From: Earliella scabrosa
Taxonomy: Eukaryota; Basidiomycota; Agaricomycetes; Polyporales; Polyporaceae
DNA: 64,000 bases
Reading direction: 5' to 3'
Assembly (NCBI GenBank): GCA_022605405.1
Contig: JABYQQ010000013.1
Span: 310,001 to 374,000 of the forward strand
The translations under genes and the position numbers were made by a program. Below, piece by piece: positions 59,001-64,000 of this stretch. The notes beneath the pieces were generated by a model. It searched no databases, was not told the origin of the DNA, and worked only from the letters and a program-made list of their open reading frames with translations. How positions within the stretch are numbered: the first letter of the stretch is position 1; each line of letters begins with the position of its first letter.

Positions 59001-59653
59001 GTTCAGGTTCAGGACTACTTGTAGCAATGTGTCATTGACCACTTACAAAACGTGCCGTCTGTATTTTACCCTTGTGAATGTGATCTTGTCGCCATCATGT
59101 GGAGGAATCATGACGTACCTCTTCATCATCCCTGTCAAGGAACATGATCGGAAGGGCTAAAGCAGAGTTTAAGATGTTGTAAGAATTGCACAACTAAGAC
59201 TCACTCTGCATAAAGCTAGACAGGATATCCGGTGATATGAAAAATATCCCCTATAACGGTGTCAAGCTGGTGGCAAGTCCTAGGCCCGAGTGGGTGCATA
59301 CCACTCGCTTCAGTTTCTGGATGAGATCCTGAACAGATTCTAATTCAACGGATTGAACAGCTTGCTGAATGTCGGCCATGATAGCCCTGTATGATCGTGG
59401 AGGGGTGATCTACAAGAGCAGTGACTCAGAACCAGGGCCTGAAGAGATAGGGTGGAGAATGTACCTCGGCCACTTCTCGAATCATGAGCCGATGAAGAGC
59501 AAGAGCAAATCGTTTGGGAATTGCAATGTCGTCCTCATCAAGTGCGTAGAAGCCATGCGCAAAGATATAGAGCAAGAAAACATGATGTGGCCTCAACACA
59601 TGGCTTGGTCGAGCACAAGTTGGGATGGGATCCGGTGGCGGTGGTGGTGCCAT
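56080..59653 (-). CDS. APC5: Anaphase-promoting complex subunit 5
   Basis: TPR-containing scaffold subunit of the APC/C ubiquitin ligase, which triggers anaphase and mitotic exit. The start MAPPPPPDPIPTCARPSHVL leads to RPHHVFLLYIFAHGFYAL and AIPKRFALALHRLMIREVAE. Then IQQAVQSVELESVQDLIQKL, the segment ANEGLRRFFEQKFHDGSESY, and LRSLLHRLPPLERGRRPIIN with MHPLEILADVRKLMNVQ. TPR-like helices follow: VDQLLTALWHAEYHGRYNLY with RTAIILLADVGLEFGMTKWC, DLEQKAFAQYTLARCIIAAG, and ALEEAVPLLESAEAMYADIQ, ending EVGAAIASR at 56080. The combination of SLLHRLPP and the terminal TPRs points to Apc5. More than ten introns, so internal exon edges are approximate. Divergent from NOC3 across 373 bp. Confidence 0.85.
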
Positions 59654-60026
59654 CCGATGGTTAGTGGCACTTGCAGGTTGAAGTCAGTGCCAATGTTCGC
59701 TACTTATACTATGTCAGCTCCAAACGCAGAGCAAGTGATGTAAGGTCGTCGTTACCTGGTTCACACCCACACGCCCGTGAGGGATCAAGATTACACAAGC
59801 TACGCGCGTGGCTGTAGACAAGGATACAACTTGAGAAAGGCCTCAGCCTGCCAGGCTGGAGTGAGACGCGTGTCGCGTGCAGTCACGCTTGGTCACGCGA
59901 CGCGTCGTGTGAACTAGCTTCCTCTTATGGGTCTCCAGAATTTCAGGCTCTGGTCGACGCACGAGCGCATGCACTGCGTCCAGCTATACTCGGCTTGCTA
60001 TCCCGCTCTTTCCTCACCAACGACTT
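59654..60026. promoter_or_regulatory. Divergent promoter region, APC5 and NOC3
   Basis: The two start codons face away from each other across 373 bp. No coding frame is supported. The segment 59860-59905 contains several CGCG-type elements (ACGCGTGTCGCGTGCAG, ACGCGACGCGTCG); MCB-like ACGCGT boxes occur near 59868 and 59897. In fungi ACGCGT is the MBF cell-cycle element, which would suit an APC/C gene, but this is inference. Confidence 0.4.
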
Positions 60027-63000
60027 ATGCCTGCCAAGGGACCGAAGAAGCGGCCAGCGCAAGCTGCACCAGTCAGTTCGGCCATCCTTGACAAACTGCA
60101 CCCAAACTCACATGGACTGCAGCGACCGTCCAAGAAGCGCAAAGTTGCAGAAGATGGCCAGCCCTCGAAGTCCAAGAGCAAGGGCAAAGAGAGGGCTTTT
60201 GATCGACCCACTATTCCCATACCAAACCAAGGAGACGAGGATGCAGTCGAGTTGTCCGAAGACGATCTAAACTTGTTGGAGGAGTACGGCGGTGCCGCTT
60301 CCTTCCTGCGCTCACTCGATGAGAAAGGGATCGCGAGGTACGTTGTCATATTTTAGTATGAAGCTGCCAAGGTCTGTGCTCCATGGACCACATTCAGGAG
60401 CAAGAAAGAAACGGAACGGCTACACCAACTACATAAACCGGTCCGGAGCGCCGTAGAGGATGACCTCCCGTCTATCCACTCTCATTCTGAGGGCGAGGAG
60501 GAATGGAGTTCTGGCATCGATGACATGGACAGTGTCTCAGGCGAGGAGGAACCTATGTCGAGCTCAGACGAAGACGCACCCTCCGCGGCCGGATCTTCTC
60601 CACATGCCCAACGTAAACGGCGGCGGAAAGCTGCCGACTCCGACGAGGAAGAGCTACCGTTCGAGGCTCAACCGCGCAAGCGGCGCATGTCCTGGGAGCC
60701 CGAATCTGACAAGGAGAAGGGCATCGAGCGACTACCAATCAAGTTGGCAGACGGTCGGATCCAGAAGAGTGGCAACAAAGTCTTCCTGGATGACAGCGAG
60801 GAGAGCGGTCTGGACAGCGACACAGAAAGCGCAGCCCATCAGGCCCAGAACGTACCTCAATTGAAGGTGGAAGACGTTTCTACTGGCGCGCGGTTCGGTC
60901 GACCCGCAGTCGTGGACGTGATTGGTCAAAAATCCCGAAAAGCGCGAATACAGGGTGCGAAAGAACAGATCGCCGGTATTTGTCAAGATATCTTGGGCGA
61001 TCCAGAGAACAGCGTACGATCTCAATGACTTCATGTACAGCCCAGGCCTGAACTGACCTATCTTGCATGTAGTTAGGTCTTCTGCGGCGTCTGCACACTT
61101 TCTCCCTCCCCGAAGTCTCGACCCCAACACATCCGGACCCCGTTCCGAATGACATCGTTATTCGGAAGCTGACAATGCTATCCCAGTTGGCGGTGTTCAA
61201 GGACGTCATTCCCGGCTACCGGATACGCGCTCTCACGGACAAAGAGAAGGCAGAGAAAGTTAGCCAGATGGTCCAACGGACCCGAGACTGGGAACAGGGT
61301 CTCGTGGGCGTGTACCAGACATATTTGCGCGGTCTGGAGGCGGAGCTGAAAGGTGTGAAACGCAAAGCACGAAGCTTATTGCTTATTCAATGAGAGCTGA
61401 CCCCCCTTCGCCAGCGAAGAGTGAGCTCGCCGAAACAGCTCTTCACTGCATGTGCACCCTTCTTGTGGAAGTGACACACTTCAACTTCCGCGTAAATCTG
61501 ATGAGCTCCATTGTTGCCGCCCTCAGTCGAAAGTCTTGGGACCAGGTTAGCATCCTCTTTGCGATATCGCCTTCGGCGTTTCGGACGTTTCACTGCCAAT
61601 GCGTCAGACTACTGACCGGGAATTACTAACATAGTCGTCCGACCTGTGCCTGGACACACTCATCAAAGTCTTCCGTGCCGACAATACCGGGGAGCCTTCC
61701 CTGGAGATCGTGCGGTTGCTCAACCGCATGATCAAGGAACGCAAATACAACGTCCACCCCGATGTCCTGTCCTGCCTACTCCACCTCCGCTTGAAGTCGG
61801 AGCTCGGCGTTCGAGCGTCCGAAACGAAAGTCGACAAGGAGTCGGCTGGTGGCGTCGGGAAGACGTTCTCAAAAGGCCGGGCCGCGGCGCGCCGAGCGAA
61901 GGGCAAGGCGGTGGACCAGCCCCATTTGAGCAAGAAGGCGAAGAAGGCGCTCAAAGAGCGGAAAGAGATTGAGAAGGAGATGCATGAGGCGGCGGCGGAA
62001 GTTGACAAGGAGGAACGCGCGGCCAGGGTGAGCCCACTTGTCCCTTCCTATTGATCCCCCCGTGATGGAATCTTCCCACCGCCCGCTCACACGACACTGT
62101 GCGCTGCGACTAACCATACTTGCCATCTTCTAGCACACGGAGACGCTCAAGCTGCTGTTCGTGCTATACTTCAGCGTGCTCAAGAACCCTCATCCGACGC
62201 CGCTGCTCCCGGCGGCGCTGCGCGGCATCGCGAAATTTGCACACCTCGTCAACATCGACTTCTTCAAGGACCTCCTCCAGGTCCTCAAGACGCTCATGAC
62301 CCGGGACGAAGAAGCCGCCGCTATTGTTGACACGAAAACGGACACGTCGCGTTCTTCGCCTGCGCCTGGCCCGCACGCCATGTCGGACATCGCCACCGTA
62401 CAGCATCAGCTCTTGTGTATCGTGACCGCCTTCGAGCTTCTCTCCGGACAAGGTACGCACCCCATTTTCCTGGGCCCCGCTTCCCATTTCCCTCCAGCGC
62501 ATCTGCACACGCGGAGCTGACGCAACGATCTCCCATCGCCCGCGCCCGCACCCGAATCTGCGGCAAACGGCAAAAAAAAACCGAAACCGAACACAAACTT
62601 ATCTCTCTCTCTCTCTCTCAGGCGAAGCACTCGACATTGATCTCAGCGACTTCGTCAACCGCCTCTACGCCATCCTCCCCTATCTCGCGCTCTTGCCCGA
62701 CATCGAGACGCCCCCACCCCGCGCTGCCGCTGCCGCTGCTGCACGCGGCCCGCCCCCGCAGTCCCCCGCAGACGTCCTCTTCCGCGCGCTGCAGCTCGCC
62801 TTCACCCCGCGCTCGGCGTCCGCGGCGCCCCCCGCGTGGCGGTCCGCAGCGTTCGCGAAACGGCTGCTCTCCGCCGCGCTGCACTGGCCGCCGCCGACGG
62901 CCGCGCGGGCGATCGGGCTCGTCGCGGAGCTCGTCGAGCGCGACCCCAAGCTCGAGGCGCTGCTCTCGACGGAGGACCGCGCGGGGAACGGCGTGTACCG

Positions 63001-63148
63001 GCCGGACGTGGACGACCCGCAGGTGTGCAACGCGTTCGGGAGCTCGTTCTGGGAGCTGCACACGCTCGCGGCGGGACACTGGGCGGAGCAGGTGCGCGTC
63101 GCTGCGGGGAAACTTTTGGACTCTCATTCTTTGTCGTCGTCGGTGTGA
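60027..63148 (+). CDS. NOC3: Nucleolar complex protein 3 (Noc3)
   Basis: Ribosome biogenesis factor that works with Noc2 in 60S subunit maturation and export, and also in DNA replication licensing in yeast. The start MPAKGPKKRPAQAAPVSSAI is basic. The N-terminal region is acidic and Lys-rich with nuclear-localisation-like clusters (HAQRKRRRKAADSDEEELPF). The conserved core has KLTMLSQLAVFKDVIPGYRI, ALTDKEKAEKVSQMVQRTRD, ALHCMCTLLVEVTHFNFRVN and IVRLLNRMIKERKYNVHPDV. The CBF/Mak21-like domain continues with LKLLFVLYFSVLKNPHPTPL and HLVNIDFFKDLLQVLKTLM. After a 169 nt intron comes GEALDIDLSDFVNRLYAILP, and the end is HWAEQVRVAAGKLLDSHSLS. The C-terminal exon is very GC-rich. About 800 residues, nine exons. 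Confidence 0.93.
62602..62619 (+). repeat. CT microsatellite in the last NOC3 intron
   Basis: An uninterrupted run of nine CT/TC units directly precedes the CAG acceptor at 62621. It acts as the polypyrimidine tract of a 169 nt intron (62453-62621), about three times longer than others in this gene. Confidence 0.8.
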
Positions 63149-64000
63149 GCGTACATGTGGTGTGTAACGTAGTAGCTGTGCTATGTACAGTGGTTCGCCC
63201 CGCGCGGCGGAGGGTTGTGTACCGGACAGAATGGTGTGTGTGTCGTGTCTGGGAGAACGTACCTGCCGCGCGGGGTATACTACAATACAGCGGGGCCGGT
63301 AAAAGGGAAGTACAGTACGCGAGACACTGAGGTAACGGTGCGGCCGGCTAGCGATGTACGTGACGGGAAGCGGAGGCAGAAGGGAGATCCGGGGGGACTG
63401 AGGGGGGACAGACACAGACAATGCGTAGCTCAGAGCCGGTAGGTGATACAGAGTGCGATCCTGGCGAGCTATATCTACAGTGCGGAAGCCGTTTCATGAC
63501 GAGGCGTGACGAAGATGCTACAAAACAGAAGAAGAAGAGAGCCGTGTAGGGCTGCAGGACACGGCGAGGCCAAAAAAAGCCAAAGAGCCAAAAAAGCGGC
63601 CGGTGAATACATCAGCAACGGGCGCGTGAGGGGGGACGGGACGAGGGGAGGGGCAGGGGGAGGGGTAGGGGCGAGGGCACTACAACATGGTGATGCCGAC
63701 CGAAACAACAAAATGCGGAGATTGAGAGATGATGTCCTGCAGGTGCAATAAATAATATATGCGCGGCATGGGCATGGTCCGGTCAGCAAAGGGAGATAAA
63801 TACGCAAAGCGGGGTGGTTCCGCGCAGGAGCCAAAGTACGGGGGGTCGAAGAAGAGTTCGTGCACGGAGCGCCAGCGATCGGCAGGTACAAGGGGGCGCC
63901 AGACACGTCGGAGAGAGGGAGAGAAGAGAGAAGCAGATCAGCAGAGACGCACGCGCTGCGGTCACGGTCACTGGGGCGCGGAGAACCCGAACGGCAGCGG
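63149..64000. other. Intergenic region, purine-rich
   Basis: About 0.85 kb downstream of NOC3. The plus strand is strongly G/A-rich with G-runs (63600-63680) and A-runs near 63570. A long minus-strand frame (63475-63906) is low-complexity Pro/Leu/Ser and looks like a composition artefact. It may be the 3' UTR of a gene beyond the right edge. Confidence 0.45.

Noticed and set aside
63475..63906. 143-codon minus-strand frame at the right edge
   Set aside because: Low-complexity Pro/Leu/Ser composition that follows from the purine-rich opposite strand; no exon signals.

Overview
The window is nuclear DNA from a filamentous fungus, most likely an agaricomycete basidiomycete. Nearly every gene is broken by short introns of roughly 50-60 nt with GTRNGT donors and YAG acceptors. 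Genes are densely packed on both strands, and two gene families (18558-20486 and the MCH cysteine-rich mini-proteins) resemble lineage-specific agaricomycete proteins. There are no operons, ribosome-binding sites, CRISPR arrays, rRNA genes or convincing tRNA genes. All gene models were spliced by eye from reading frames and splice signals, so outer limits are firmer than individual exon edges.

Layout. 1-6.0 kb, minus strand: pirin (cut by the left edge), a yeast-type amino-acid permease, and a peroxisomal enoyl-CoA isomerase. 6.6-13.4 kb, plus strand: Rab geranylgeranyltransferase beta subunit, an ARM-repeat SmgGDS-like GTPase regulator, and an ABHD1/3-type alpha/beta hydrolase. 13.4-15.4 kb: a divergent pair, RWD protein (Gir2/RWDD1) and mitochondrial ribosomal protein bS21m. 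15.4-23.5 kb is accessory-like: a cysteine-rich mini-protein, several unknown genes and a 3 x 76 bp tandem repeat. 23.5-28.9 kb: an SRPK-like kinase, a CTD-kinase-type cyclin and RNase P/MRP subunit Pop4. 28.9-38.5 kb is mostly gene-poor, with a second cysteine-rich mini-protein, eIF2B alpha and three unknown genes. 38.9-51.7 kb: a large TOG-array microtubule polymerase (Stu2/XMAP215), the ER glycerol-3-phosphate acyltransferase and methionine aminopeptidase 1. 52.0-55.7 kb: a tandem pair of FAD monooxygenases. 56.1-63.1 kb: APC/C subunit 5 and nucleolar complex protein 3, divergent; the rest is non-coding.

Most genes are unrelated housekeeping functions (prenylation, translation, ribosome biogenesis, cell cycle, lipid synthesis). 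They do not form a pathway. The less ordinary material is the pair of MCH cysteine/histidine-rich mini-proteins on opposite strands 15 kb apart, the duplicated FAD monooxygenases, the 76 bp tandem repeat, a perfect 12 bp inverted repeat, and several small multi-exon genes that simple ORF calling would miss.
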